Positions 12,495-24,699 of a stretch of DNA of 64,000 bases are shown piece after piece; position 1 is the first letter of the stretch; each line of letters starts with the position of its first letter. The DNA comes from Cornus controversa (taxonomy: Eukaryota; Streptophyta; Magnoliopsida; Cornales; Cornaceae): positions 18,631,001 to 18,695,000 of the forward strand of contig CM048845.1 of assembly GCA_026545225.1 (NCBI GenBank), read 5' to 3'. The position numbers were made by a program, and so were the translations under genes. The notes below the pieces were generated by a model. It did no database searches and was not told the origin of the DNA. It saw nothing but the letters and a program-made list of their open reading frames with translations.

Positions 12495-12800
12495 TTCGTT
12501 CCTCCACTGTCGCCACCCTCCACTACTACCACCTCCACCACCACCGCCACCACCATCGCTACTTCCACCACAGTCATCACCATCTCACCTCCTCCACTGC
12601 CGCCACCCTCCACTACTACCACCTCCACCACCACCGCCACCACCATCGCTACTTCCACCACAGCCATCACCACCTCACCTCTTCCACTACCGCCACCACC
12701 TCCACCTTCCACCACCACTACTGTCACCGCTACTATTGTTGCCACCTTCCTTCACTGCCACCATTACTATCACTGCCACCGCTATCGCTGCATTTCACCA
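12495..12800. repeat. CCACCA-type low-complexity tract with an 88-90 bp tandem copy
   Basis: Trinucleotide-rich DNA (CCA/CCG/CTA). A unit at about 12,503-12,592 is repeated almost exactly at about 12,593-12,681. Both strands are open (152 codons plus, 85 codons minus), which is a by-product of the trinucleotide repeat. The plus-strand peptide is nearly all Pro/Leu/Ser/His with no signal peptide or extensin-like pattern, so no gene is called. Confidence 0.7.
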
Positions 12801-12904
12801 CCATGGCCACTTCCAGTGCTGCTTTCTACTACCATTATCTTCATGTCCATTGCGGACCTCATGCTTTCTAAAGGTTGCAATCGTTGTTAAGGATAAGGGA
12901 TAAT

Positions 12905-13420
12905 ATTATCAAGAAAAAATAATTTAAAAGTTAAATTATATTTAAAAAATGAACTCGCCAAACATCTTTTTTCTTCTGAATTCATTCTAATAACATTCAT
13001 TTTCTAAAGAAGTTATCAATGAAGTCCTTTTGATATTAGGAAGCTCTCCCAAACTGGCATTTATATTTAGAGTTTCAAAGGTTTAGGACTTTAAAATATA
13101 AGCTTTGAGTGATATTTTGATTTTTCTCAAAGTCCGACCGATCCAACTTAATTTAAACCAGTCCAACTTTTCTCGATTTCTGTAAAAATTCAAATCCTAT
13201 ATAGTGCGACTGGTCTAACTCAAGTGCAACCAATCTAACTTTTCTAATTCAAAAAGGAAAGTTATTTTTCAAGTTTAATTTGATTTTCTTTTGATCTAAA
13301 TATTTGGGAAACATCCTAAAAAGTTTTTTAACTTGTTTTCAAGTAAAATTAAGACTCTATCTTCTATAAAAATCTTCTTATGTTTTCTTTACAATTATGG
13401 AATTAAAAAATTATTGTTCA
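12905..13420. other. AT-rich spacer, possibly an outer part of the copia element
   Basis: No gene. A few CCAACTT/CCAACTC repeats at 13,140-13,230. It grades into the copia LTR remnant, and no clean 5' LTR boundary could be fixed. Confidence 0.3.
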
Positions 13421-14023
13421 ACAAAGAGAGAGCTTTTGGAGAGTATTTTTGATAGAAAAATCACCCTAGATTTTTCTGAAGTTTTTCTTTATGAGAGCAC
13501 ACGCTATTACACGTGAGTGATATTAACGTGATGTTCTCAATCTGATAGATAGTATAGAGGCTACTATAGAGTTATCTTATTCGATCAAGTATCAACTTTT
13601 TGATTTCTTTTTAACAACTTGTTTATGAGAAAAGAGAAGTCATATTGCACTACGAAGGGGACATAATATTCGCGAAATATTCATTTTCTTCTAGTAACCC
13701 TTCTGCAAGGATTGTAACGTTAGTTTCAAGTTTGCAGTAATTGGACGCAAAGTCACAAAAATAAGTTTGAGATGTTCAACATCAAATTCTTAACAGAGTG
13801 GAGTGTGTATGAGACTGGGACTGAGTCCGTTTACTTTACTCCGAGATAGTGAATTTGTTTTTCTAGGGTTACAACCTCACTTGTGGTTTTCTCCCTTTTA
13901 GGATTTTCACGTATATCTGGTGTCATCTCTTATTTTACTTTATTTATTGCTTTGTGTGGTTGTTTTTATTTTAATTGGGCAAAATTAAACAATCTGAAAA
14001 ATTGAGTAAATAGTTCAAACCTA

Positions 14024-14028
14024 TTCAC
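14024..14028. repeat. TSD of the gypsy solo LTR (left), TTCAC
   Basis: TTCAC directly precedes the LTR and is repeated exactly at 16,352-16,356 after it, the 5-bp duplication expected for LTR-retrotransposon integration. Confidence 0.75.
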
Positions 14029-16351
14029 TATCACGCCCCGAAATCCAGACCGCCGGGACTCCTCCGGTCCAAGCCTGAATCCCGAGTAGTGAGGTGTCAT
14101 GATTGCCTAATCGTCACTCCATGACCCGAGCAACCATGGCAAACTACTACCAACATCACTCCCGATTTCCACTCGGTCCACCGAGATCATCACATATAGC
14201 AGAAGTCTTTACTTTATTGATACTTTCACTCTTTATTGGTTACGACGTAATGATCATCAATCTATAATGTAATCTAAAAATTCAGTAGAAGCATTCTTCA
14301 TACTATTAACACAATGTAAACATGCATACATAGTCAATACATGTTCACCATGGACACCCTTCAATGAAATCATGCATGTACAAGTCCTTTCAAGTCATCC
14401 AGTTTCTTGCAATTTTTCGCGCAATCAAAAGTGCCACTTCGCACAATCTAGATTTTTCGATCAATCGAAACATAGGTTTTGCATGATCGAAAATTCTATT
14501 CTCACATGATCAAATTCTTATCGAAATATAATCAAAGTTTTCCAACATTCGGGATCTCTCACCTGCAATTTTTTTCTGCAGAATTTTCAGTAGCTTAACA
14601 TTTTGGTCATTTTAGGTCTAATGTCCCTCATTAACGCATCTATGCATTACATTTCGCATATGCATCAACATAACCATTCTCACAAGTTTTTACATGTGGA
14701 AACAAACATAAATGAATAATTCATTATTTAAACATCTAACATTCTACCATGTTCAATACTATGCTTACAATGTATAAAGTAATAAGTCATGAATAACACA
14801 TGCTTAAACCATAATCAAACGTACACAACCATAAAGCATAAACGATGCATATTCTTGGAGCATAAATGGTCATTACATGTTTGTCACACTCATATAGTCC
14901 ACAATCCAAGCATGCATTCAAATAAAGCAATATAAAGTCTTTAAATGAACCCAAAACCGCTTCACACCAACTTTACTGTTGGGGAGACTCATCCACTTCC
15001 TTTCCTTTTGTGAAAAAAGTTAATCCTCATGGGATGAGCAACCACACGCTCAATAGGAATATCTAAAACATAATTTCGCAAGTTCTATAAGGACTCTGTT
15101 TTAGGGAGTATCCTTTTTTATTCTAACCGGAGCTCCCTTATTGGATCACTCCATTGGGTTCCTTTACCAGATTGCCCCACGAGGGTTCTCTTTACTGGAT
15201 TACCTCACCACTCCTCAAGATGACTTAACTGTCCAATTAAGCTCACCACCCTCACCACATGTCTACCCATAATGAAGATGGATTATATATACTCATGACA
15301 ATTTTGAATGAGCAATTTGAGACAAAATAGCTTTTAGTGGTCATGCTTACATAATTCATCAATTAAGCACTACATGCAATCACATTTTCCACATTCTACA
15401 TAATTAATATGGTAACTAAACATGTTTTGCACATAACTTATTTTCAAGACATTTTTACAAACACATAAGGGTCACTTTATCACATATATATGAATACACC
15501 TAATTCTTCCACATTTCAATTCCAACATGCTTCATAATTAACTAAGGCAATTATAAGCATGTAAATACATCAATTAACATAGAGAATTCATTAATTAGCA
15601 TAATTGAGCATGTTTTGGTATTGAAAAATATCTAATTATACCCACATAACTAATTGGTTACCTTAATAACTAATATACTCACAAAAACCCTGAATTCTAT
15701 TGGTTAGGCATTCTTACCTCAATTTGAAAGAGCTTTCAAATGATTTCTCCAATTCTCTCAAAATTTAACTTTCTTCAAAATTAATTTTGGATGGATCAAA
15801 CTCTAGCCCTCAATGTGTAGACCGTTTCTCTCTTCTTTGGCGTCGCCCAATTCTCGACCTAAATTTCTCAAATGTGATGAAGAAGTGAAGAAGAAGATGT
15901 AGCTATATATGGATATATATATATATTGTTCACCATTAGGCTTATGAGAATGAGAAATGAGGGTGGGGTCGTTCTCTTGTTATTTATAAAATTTAGCATC
16001 CCCTTATTTACACAAATGTCACTACCTTTTCACTAAACCTTCCCGGACTCAGTTTTTAAATTCTGTAACTCCGATTAATACAAAATTGACTTCGTAACAC
16101 GTAAATATTTTATTTAAGTTACTCTAAAAATTTAGTGTCATTCCGACACTTTCAAAATTTTTTGACCCGTGGTCAACCGAATCCGAAAAAGTTAACTTTT
16201 TGCCAAATGCTTTGAAAACTTTTTCACCCCTTAAATAAGTTTCCAAAACATGTATTTTATATTTAAAACACATTTATAATTATTTAAAACATTAATATGA
16301 CAATAAATGAAAATATTAAAAAATTGGCCAAAAATGGTCACGGTTCTTACA
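14029..16351 (-). mobile_element. Ty3/gypsy (Tekay-like) solo LTR
   Basis: A 2,323-bp LTR on the minus strand. It starts TGTAAGAACCGTGACC (read from 16,351 downward) and ends GGATTTCGGGGCGTGATA at 14,029. The expected terminal CA has become TA, an easy C-to-T/G-to-A decay change. It is flanked by the TSD TTCAC. The promoter-proximal part (about 15,800-16,351) is clearly homologous, in inverted orientation, to 18,830-19,330 and to 20,102-20,500, the LTR pieces of the gypsy remnant nearby. No internal domain is attached, so it arose by LTR-LTR recombination. It sits inside the copia remnant. Confidence 0.8.
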
Positions 16352-16356
16352 TTCAC
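16352..16356. repeat. TSD of the gypsy solo LTR (right), TTCAC
   Basis: Exact repeat of the left TSD. Joining the flanks restores a continuous copia LTR-PBS sequence. Confidence 0.75.
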
Positions 16357-16421
16357 CCCCGTCTAACAGTGTTTTTTTTATCACACTTTCACAACCACTT
16401 TCACATCCCACTGCTCACACT

Positions 16422-16433
16422 TGGTATCAGAGC
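16422..16433 (+). other. Initiator-Met tRNA primer binding site
   Basis: TGGTATCAGAGC, the standard 12-nt site complementary to the 3' end of initiator tRNA-Met that primes many plant LTR retrotransposons and pararetroviruses. Confidence 0.8.
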
Positions 16434-17770
16434 AGTTTCTCTAAACAGTGAATTATTCCTTATGGAAAGTTTTCAAAACTAAAATTATTTTTGTTTTTTA
16501 AAAAATTACTATGAAATTTTTTATGAAATATGCTGATTCGGTTCAACAAACTCCTTTATTTAATGGATCATTATCTAGAGGAAAGAAAGGAATATAGAAG
16601 ACTCTAAGGGAACAAAAATTACTTGTTGGACATGTAGTGGTAAAGGTCATACTTTTAGTCAGTGTTTAAGTCCTAAAAATACTTTTGTGTTAAAAAGATT
16701 TCAAAATATAAAAAGAAATATAAAACTATGAAAGTTGTTATTTCTGAGTCTGATTCTGATAGTTATTCATTTTATGATAATGTTAATTATCACCTTGCTT
16801 TTATTATTGTTTTGAATGAAGATACCGCTAATAATTTTTCTTCTGATGTAGAACAAATTAGAGAAACATAGAAATATATAACTTAAAGTCAGGTTAGTTT
16901 TAATGATGAAGCTAATAAACAACCAGAGTAAGTCAAGTTGCAAAAAGAATTTGATGACTTTTATGAAACATACAAGGAGCAGACTAAGAAATTGAAGCTG
17001 GTGGAAAGAAAAAGAAATACCTTGAAGAAGGAGAATGAGCGAAAATAACAATTGATTGATGATGGAAAAACTGTCATTCAAAGACCTCAAGAAAAGGTGA
17101 AATTTCTCAAAAGCGAGGAAAGTCAAGCTATGTCTGCTAGGGATTTTCTTGTTGTTAAAATTGATTTTCCTTGAACTTGAATTGAAAAAGTTATAAGTGA
17201 AATTAATTACTTTTACTTCTGGGCAAATTAAGCTTTGATGATATGATTAGTGTTAGTAAACCTATAGGAGATAAGATTAGGTTAGATTTTTATGGGTCTA
17301 CATCTAATTAGAAGGGTAAAACTATTTTTGTTAAACCCAATATTTTAAACATGACAGTGCCCAACCCTAAACCTCAATTTAAGTTTTTGCCTGCTAGGAT
17401 TGTGTTCAATGTGCCTATTGTTCTTTATTGTACTTGTTGTGGTAAGATAGGTCATAGTCAACATTATTGCTACAAGAAGAAAATGGATTATTTTTATAGA
17501 TCATGCTAATAATTATTTTACACAGAATAAGGTTCATGTTAAATGACAAAATAATTGGAACAAACCCAAAAAAAATCATGCTCAAAGGAATTCAAATAGG
17601 AAAAATAATAATAATTCTCCTCCATAATTTCTTCAAAATAATTTGTGTGTTAAGACTATTTGGATGAAGAAAGAGGATTTACATAAATCTGTGCCTATTG
17701 ATGCAACTGGATTTATTCTCAATAGGTTTGTGGGAGCAAACCCTACCCATTGAGATACTAGGATTTGTAT

Positions 17771-18805
17771 GGTCATGGAATGAGCTTATGTTCTTTATTT
17801 TGTATTCCATTGGATCATATCTTGTAGCGTGGGTTAGGTTGTTTATTTTTTGGTTTTTATGAGAATGTAAAAGTCTTAGTTTTTTTTTTATATAATGTAA
17901 ATTCTCTATATTCCTTTTAAATTCACTATGGTTTGTGAATGCAAATTGGGACACATAATTTATGAGTGAATGAATTTATGAAATTATTATCTAAACATTG
18001 ATGACTAATTTGGTTTATTTATTTATTTTTAGCAATGAGTCTTTTAAGTCTATACATTTTGTGATGCTTGAAAACTAATATGAAGTTGACTAGATTACAT
18101 TATACGAATAGCAAACTGAGTATTTACATGATTAAAAGATTCCATGTTTATTGAATTTAGCCAAAAAAGAAAAAAAAGAAAGAAAAGTATATAAAAAAAT
18201 GTTGAATAAGCTACTGAAATCTAAAATAAAAGAAAAGGCTACCTTCGGAATTTTTCTAAAGCTACCATGACAACCAATTCTCCAATGAAAAAATTAAATA
18301 ATAATGTTGTTAATGGAAAGAGCTGGCGGGTAGTAAGAGTGAAAGTTGTTGTCTCAGAATTAAAATTTTTTTTTTAAGTCAATGATTAAATTGATCATGT
18401 GTACGTTGCTCTTAATGTTTTCTATACAATGTGATTTAGCCAAATGATCAAAGAAATTTGATTAATTATTGATGATGTTAGATTGTACACACACATGGAT
18501 TTATTAGATGAATTTTTAAATCTTTATAAATATTGTGAATTGGGATTTGTGTCATGATTTTGAAATTGCGAATGATTTTTTTTGGCAAATTTATGGGCTT
18601 TAAGATTATGTGTTCATAAGTATATTGAATTTTCTGGAGTTTTTAGAGCTCGTAATTATGCATGGGAAAAGTTTGGACTGAATATTTACTTTTTAGTGAT
18701 CTTTATTTTCCAAAATTTCAAAATTTACAAAAATATTTTCTAGTTTTTAGGTTTTTCTAGTTTAATAACTAGGCCTAGAATATCTTTTGGTTATGATGAT
18801 CATAG
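17771..18805. other. AT-rich spacer between copia and gypsy remnants
   Basis: No gene seen. A stretch at about 18,545-18,635 (GATTTTTTTT...AAGATTATGTGTTCATAAG) is repeated at about 19,355-19,420, so part of this spacer belongs to the same repeat family as the gypsy LTR region. Confidence 0.4.
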
Positions 18806-19465
18806 AGATCCGAATTTTTTTCTTTTATTTAATTATTTTAGGAAATAAGATTTTAAATGATTATAAATGCGTTTTAAATGTAAAATACATGTTTCATGAC
18901 TTGTATGAAGGTCCGGGGAAGTTTTGGAAGCGTTTGGAAAAAAATGACGTTTTCAGGTCAAGTGGGTCGGGGATGCAGGACCCATGGGGTCCAAAAATCC
19001 GAAAGTGTCGAAATGACACCAAATTTGATGAGTAGTTTAAATAAAATATTTAATGCACTACGGAGTTAATTTCAGATCCATAGGAGTTACCAAAAGTGAA
19101 AACGGAGCCCAGGAAGGTTTGGTAAGAGACTAGTGACATTTTTGTAAATAAGGATTCTAGGTCTATAAATAGAAAGTAGGAGAATGCTGAATTGATTTCT
19201 CATTCTCATCAGCTGCATAGAGAGAACAATATATATCTCTATATAGCTATATCATCTTCTTCTCTTCTCCATTAATTTTGAGAGGCTTGGGGCAATAATT
19301 GGAAGGCGCCAAAGAAGGAAGAGTTGGTCTACGCATTGAGATTTCAAGTTTGAAATTGAGAATGATTTTTTTTGTCAAATTTATAGGATTTAAGATTATG
19401 TGTTCATAAGTATATTGAATTTTTTTTTGTCAAATTTATAGCTATATCATCTTCTTCTCTTCTCC
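18806..19465 (+). repeat. Truncated, rearranged gypsy LTR piece
   Basis: Inverted homologue of the promoter region of the solo LTR: GTTTTAAATG, AAATACATGTTT, the TTTAAATAAAATATTT block, a TATA-like CTATAAATAG at about 19,162-19,171, then TTAATTTTGAGAGGCTTGGGG. The start (TGTAAGAACC) and the 3' part of the LTR are gone. After about 19,460 the sequence jumps straight to integrase, so most of the element is deleted. Confidence 0.65.
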
Positions 19466-20067
19466 TTGTAGGTCTCCAGTTTGTTGGACTGAAGTAGGCG
19501 AGACCGCAGCCTTAGGTCCAGATATTGTGCACCAAACTACAGAAAAGATTAAGTTGATTAGGCAACGATTGTTGACAGCTTAGAGTCGACAAAAGGAGTT
19601 ATGCCTATCGGAGGAGGAGGTCGTTATCCTTTGAGGTGAGGGACCATGTGTTTCTAAAGGTTTCACCATGAAAAGGATTAATGCATTTTGGGCGGAGTGG
19701 CAAGTTATCATCGAGGTACATTGGACCATTCGAGATTCTTGAGTGTGTCGGTGATGTGGCCTACAGATTGGCTTTGCCACCACAATTGGAAAAGGTTTAC
19801 AGCGTATTCTATGTTTCGATGTTGAGGAAATATGAACCTGATCCATCACATGTTCTGAGTTGGGTAGATGTTGAAGTTGATGAGGATGTCACCTATGAGG
19901 AGAGACCAGTTCAGATTCTTAATGCTAGAGAGCAAGTTCTGAGGGGTAAGACCATTCCGTTAGTCAAGGTTTTGTGGCATCACCACAATGTTGAGGAGGC
20001 TACTTGGGAGCGAGAGCAGAAAATTTGTTCTAAGTATTCAGACTTATTTTTCACAGAAATGATATGA
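19466..20067 (+). pseudogene. Gypsy (Tekay/Del chromovirus) integrase C-terminus plus chromodomain
   Basis: Starts with SPVCWTEVGETAALGPDIV, the conserved end of the integrase core. It continues through RQKSYAD, VFLKVSP, GKLSSRYIGPFEILE, VAYRLALPP and VFYVSMLRKY (the GPF/Y-like C-terminal domain). It ends with a chromodomain, IPLVKVLW...EEATWE, at about residues 95-115 of the 128-codon open frame that starts at 19,681. In-frame stops occur upstream (after RQRLLTA; before KGLMHFG). Chromodomains at the Pol C-terminus mark chromoviruses and are thought to guide integration to heterochromatin. The 3' end of the element, with LTR, follows directly. Confidence 0.85.
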
Positions 20068-20101
20068 TTTCAAGGACGAAATCCTTTTAAGTTAGGTAGG
20101 T

Positions 20102-20515
20102 TGTAAGAACCGTGACCATTTTGTCCGTTTCTCGTCATTTTTTTTCGTTTAATCATCATATTAGTGTTTTAAATGATTTTTTATGTATTTTAAAAGTGAA
20201 ATACATGTTTAGATAACATATGTAAGGTTTGGGAAAGTTTTTGGAGAGTTTGGCAAAAGTTGATTTTTTCGGGTCCAGTCAACCCAGGGGCGCGAGTCCC
20301 GTGGGCCTAAAAAAAAATTAAAAAATCTCAGAATGACTACAAATTTAGAAGGTAGCTTAAATAAAATATTTGACGTGCTACAGAATTGATTTCTTGTCAA
20401 TCGGAGTTATGGAACTCCGAAAACGAGCCCGGGAAGGTTTAGAGAAAAGTAATGGCATTGTTGTAAATATAAGTAAATCATTTTTCTATAAATAGAAAAG
20501 AAGAGTCAAAGGGGA
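20102..20515 (+). repeat. Truncated 3' LTR of the gypsy remnant
   Basis: Begins TGTAAGAACCGTGACCATTT right after a purine-rich AAGTTAGGTAGG tract. It matches the start of the 14,029-16,351 solo LTR (opposite strand) and contains the same AAATAAAATATTTGACG and CTATAAATAG blocks. It stops matching near 20,515, so only about 0.4 kb of the 2.3-kb LTR remains. Confidence 0.75.
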
Positions 20516-21264
20516 ACACGAACTCAAATCGAGCCCAGATGACTTTGGTTATTTAAATGAGTGGTGCTCAATTTTTTAAAATAATGACGAGTCAAACTCA
20601 GCATTTCGAGCTCGTCACAATCTTAAGCCGAGTCCAAACTGAGCCCATAAACGAATGAGTTGAGCCAAAAACCACTCAAGCTTGTCTCGGCTCATTTGCA
20701 GACCTATAAATGCTATAATGGTCCCTACTATATGAAGATCAGACACAGACATCATTTACAACAGTGCTTTTTGTTGAAATGTATATAAAGAGTGAGGTGA
20801 ATTTTTTTAGAATAAATCTCTCTGCACTAAGGTCCCATATACCATTGCATATGAAAATGGAGGAATGTATATGATCATCGCAATAAATATATTGGAAAAA
20901 CTACAATTAGGTTAAGCTAGTAGTGCTAAATAACAAAAAAAAAGGCATTTTAAAAGTTTATTTTTTCACATAAGTTAAAATAGGCAAAAATAATTACAGA
21001 GGCATTGAGAATTTTTATTCACCTTCAAAATGCCCTCCAGACTCTTATCTCAAATTTTGAAACTATTCTTATTTAATCAAATAATCATATTGAAGAAGTC
21101 TATTATTAGTCAAGCACATCATTCCTTCACTTCCGTTTAGATGGATGATTATATTTATATCTCACGGTAAAGACAATCTATTGCAACAACCACCATAATA
21201 ATAACTAGTGCTTATAAACTTAGATTGATTTTTATATGATATACTCTCTCAATATATACAGACA
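20516..21264. other. Intergenic spacer with possible hAT-type remnant
   Basis: 20,525-20,710 is rich in GAGCTCG/GAGCC/GGCTCA motifs and ends GGCTCATTTGCAGACCTA, similar to the ends of abundant non-autonomous hAT elements. No second terminus or TSD was found. The rest is featureless AT-rich DNA. Confidence 0.35.
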
Positions 21265-23022
21265 CTAGTAAAAAGCATGTGCGTTGCACATGGGAGTCTC
21301 TAATTATTTTTTCTTAATTGTCGTTTGCCTTTGATAGGTTTTTTTTTTTTCTTGTAGTAACATGTTTGCACATGGCATCCTGTATTATTTATGTGGGATC
21401 CTCTAATGTGTTATGATATTTAAATATTCATATATATACACATATATATCATATGACTATATGTACATATATTAGTTGGACCTCTGGTTCATATCCACTG
21501 TTTGTTGCATCTTGTGCTTAAAATATTATCACATTAATTTAGATGGCCCTACATCAGTAATTTGTGAGGATAACACCTCAAAGAACATTAATTGAAAAAT
21601 ATTACATTGGTAGAATACAGAAATCCTAAAACAAACAGAAAAGTGCCCATACTACTATTAATTTAGAGTCATTCAACAATTTATTCCAAAATTACTCCGT
21701 AATTTATCGAAATTTGTAACTTCTAAAATGCACATTGTTTTGTATTTCATAATTTGTATATATTGTATCCAAAAGATAAAATATATTGGAACAAATAAAT
21801 CTTCTATTAGTCACATCTTACTTACTATGGCAAAGAATCAAAGATAACTATAAGAAATTAAGTAAAAACTACTATTATAGCAATTCTTAAACTATTTATT
21901 GCTCTCATTTTGAAAATTCCCTATCTCTTAGTAATTCTTCAAATGATTCATCGTCAAGTCAAACTTCTTTGACATCTACTTACACAAAACAATTTGTAAT
22001 CAATTCATTATTACTATTGTTTATCTTCACCATAAAAAAGAGTGATTTTTCTTTCTGGCTTGTCACTTTGCTATAGAATTCATTCATCTCATCATTGTAT
22101 AAAAAAAACAAATTTACTTTAAAAATATTGATAGATTTAAATGAGTTATTTTTTTATTCTATAATTTTAATGGAGAGGAAAAAAATTTATCTCAACTTTT
22201 AACTGTTGAAAATCATCAAATATTGTTAGATATTATACTTTTCTCAAATCTGTCACTTGAAATTGCATCATAAATGAGTACATACTTCATTAATATATAA
22301 TGATAGAAAATCATATATTTGGCATATTCTAAGACCATTGAAAAAATTAAGATTGTTTAAAAGATATAATAATACATTTGAAACATTTTGCATCACTTGT
22401 ATAGCAATTTTTACAAGTCAGTCCATTCTTTTGTACTTTGAATTTCTTTTTACATTGTTTACATGCATTGTACCACGATGCACTTGGATTTAAAATCTCT
22501 TCAATTCTTCTTTCGGAAAAGTAATGTGTTTTCTACCGGTTGAGTAGCAAAATATAATTTTTAACATATGAATTAATTATAATAAAGAAAGATTAAATAA
22601 ATATAAAAAAGAATAGTAATTTAATACGTTAAATGCAAGTCCAGAATTTTAAATTATGTCTTTGATGCAGATAGTTTCGGCCTCTTTGAACAATTGATAT
22701 TTTGAACTTAAAATGAAAGGGTTTAAGATAGAAACTCTAGTAATGAGGGAATGAAATGTACATTGTTGACAACTTACAGCTTTGTCGTTATAGAATTTAA
22801 TGCATTATATATATTCTGCGCTCTTTTGAAAGTTATGTATATCCTATTCTTCTTATAAACAAAATAAATCAACAAAAAAATGGGAATTTAGCCTAACAAA
22901 AACAAAGAGAAGACAATTCTCCAATACTCAGTTTCAATATCAATTATGCTGTGACTTTAATTCCTTAAATCCAAACTAATATATCCAAAACCCAAAATAT
23001 GAAATTGCACAAATCTGATAAT

Positions 23023-23027
23023 ACTCC
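23023..23027. repeat. TSD of the Tat element (left), ACTCC
   Basis: ACTCC precedes the left LTR and recurs exactly at 41,525-41,529. Confidence 0.85.
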
Positions 23028-23824
23028 TGTACACACAAATTTCGTGTCCGAAAACCTAAGAACGAAATTGAGTAACTAACAATCAATTTTATTAATTCAA
23101 GAAAAAGGGGTACAATTCTCTATGGTCGATTCTTTTATAATAAAGATTCTTCCTTTGATTCAATCTCCTTGATGTTCAATACAAGGGCTTCGAAAGCTTG
23201 TTCTTAAACCGGTAGTGACGAGCTTTTTTCAAAACTTCAGCATTGAGGAAGGCTTGACTGAATTTTCGATCGAGGGTCGATAGAGCTTGATCTCGAATGG
23301 TGGATTGAAGGTCTTCGAAGAAAAACAGCACTTGTGTGGCGTGCTTGATGTTCTTCATCTTCAGAACTTCGAAGGTTGAAGGTATTTGAAGTATAACAAC
23401 ACTTGTGTGACGTGCTTGATGTTCTTCGTCTTCAGAACTTCAAGTGTTGGTTGAGGCAGAGGTTCGGCAGAACTTTTGTGTTCTCTTCAACTCTTTGTCT
23501 CTGTGTTTCTCTGTCCTTCTGTCTATGTGTTGAATGTGTAGGGTGACCTTGTATTTATAGGCAAAAGGGGTGGAGGTTTAATTTGGTAACTCCCCATTAA
23601 TTGTGCCAACTTCCATAAAAAGAGATTTTGCCTCCTTTTATATAGAAATAAATCAAATTTAAATTTGAATTAGAACACATGTTTTTTTAAAGGCCTGAAC
23701 CTTCACGATTTTGACACGTGTCTGTTGTTGGGACCCACAATCGTAAAATTAAATTGATCAAAAGTGTTTGACTTATTGAGCAATCAGACGGTGATTAAAC
23801 CATCATAAAATTTATGTGTCTACA
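23028..23824 (-). repeat. Tat element 3' LTR (797 bp)
   Basis: On the plus strand it runs from TGTACACAC to GTGTCTACA. It matches 36,347-37,006 plus 41,390-41,524 nearly throughout, with scattered substitutions and only small indels. It is the 3' LTR because the polypurine tract borders it on the internal side. Confidence 0.9.
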
Positions 23825-23840
23825 AATTGCCCCCACTTCA
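23825..23840 (-). other. Polypurine tract of the Tat element
   Basis: On the minus strand GAAGTGGGGGCAATT directly abuts the 3' LTR; this primes plus-strand DNA synthesis and fixes the orientation of the element. Confidence 0.75.
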
Positions 23841-24110
23841 AGTCTCACGCTATATTGAGTTTGTCACGTTTTTAAAGCGGGACTTGAAGTATTTAATATA
23901 TATATATATACATATATATATTTTCAAACATAATTGAAAATTTAAAAATCATATTAGAAATAGGATTTTTTTTTCTTTTCCAAACAGAATTGGAAATTTT
24001 AGAATCCTATTAGAAATAGGATTTTTTTTTCCTTTTCCAAACAGAATTAGAAATTTGAGAATCCTATGTCAACTAGGATTAATCCACCATTATGTATATG
24101 TAGCCCACGC

Positions 24111-24116
24111 TATAAA
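24111..24116 (+). promoter_or_regulatory. TATA box, probable promoter of the antisense PMD gene
   Basis: TATAAA followed within about 80 bp by a candidate leader and a good splice donor (CT|GTAAGT at 24,199). Probable acceptors are at 24,527 (TGTGTGCAG) and 25,453 (TCTCTTTCAG), 21 bp before the first PMD ATG. This suggests an intron-containing 5' leader. Inference from signals only. Confidence 0.45.
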
Positions 24117-24199
24117 CCTTTCAGTTCAGAGAATAATTGAGAGAAGTCTCTCCAACTGCTACTGAAAGGAAATTGGCAGAAACTCACACCTAACAACTG

Positions 24200-24512
24200 T
24201 AAGTTTTTTTTTTCTCCCAGCCGCATCTTCTTCCCTTTTTTTTTTCTTCTTCCAGCCGTATCTTCTTCATTTTTTTTCCTTCTTCTTCTTCTTCTTCTTT
24301 CTCTTTTTTCTTCTCCCAGCCGTCTCTTCTTCCTTTTTTTTTTTTTTCTTCTTCCAGCCGTCTTTTTTTTTTTTCTTCTTCTTCTTCTGCTTTCTCTTTC
24401 TTCTTCCGGCCGTCTTTTTTTTTTTTTCCTTTTTTCTCTTTTTTCTTCCAACCATCCTTTTTTTTTATATATATATATTTTTTTCCTTCTTCTCTTCTTC
24501 ATGTGTTGACTT
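24200..24512 (+). repeat. Pyrimidine (CTT-rich) tract with repeated CAGCCGTCT units
   Basis: Nearly pure pyrimidine on the plus strand, with about six imperfect repeats of a unit containing CTTCTTCC(A/C)GCCGTCTTTT. It probably lies within the first leader intron of the antisense PMD gene. The lysine/arginine-rich open frames on the minus strand are by-products of this composition. Confidence 0.7.
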
Positions 24513-24699
24513 TTTTTTTGTGTGCAGAAGCTTGGAAACCAACTGACTTAAGGGAAGAGACTCCAGCTACATAGGTATTTATTTATTTTATTTTATTTTA
24601 AATAAATAAGTAAAAATTTCTCTTGTAGTATGCTTCTGTAACATAACTTGCAGACTAAATGTGCACTTGTGTAACAATTTTGAAAAAGATGTGACCGTG

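Larger units (their letters stand above)
13420..17770 (+). mobile_element. Decayed Ty1/copia-like element (LTR end, PBS, gag), split by a solo LTR
   Basis: The sequence before 14,028 and after 16,356 reads as one LTR-like unit interrupted by the gypsy solo LTR. It is followed at 16,422-16,433 by TGGTATCAGAGC, the plus-strand primer site matching initiator tRNA-Met. Downstream lies a decayed gag with two CCHC zinc knuckles: Cys-Trp-Thr-Cys...His...Cys at 16,624-16,665 and CTCCGKIGHSQHYC at 17,429-17,470. Near 17,655 is WMKKEDLHKS, a motif seen in long-gag copia elements just before protease. Many stops. Protease, integrase and reverse transcriptase are missing, so only the 5' part survives. 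The family call rests on the PBS plus zinc knuckles and is moderate. Confidence 0.55.

Noticed and set aside
12445..12903. 152-codon Pro/Leu/His-rich plus-strand ORF and 85-codon Val/Gly-rich minus-strand ORF
   Set aside because: Both arise from a CCACCA-type trinucleotide tract with a tandem copy; no signal peptide, no extensin-type motif and no codon-use signal.
16422..16433. Integrated pararetrovirus start (Met-tRNA site followed by zinc knuckles)
   Set aside because: An LTR-like sequence lies directly upstream once the solo LTR is removed, and the downstream motif WMKKEDLHKS fits copia gag; no movement protein or coat motif was seen.
24110..24502. 130-codon Lys/Arg-rich minus-strand ORF
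   Set aside because: It is the reverse of a pyrimidine tract in the Tat element; low complexity only.
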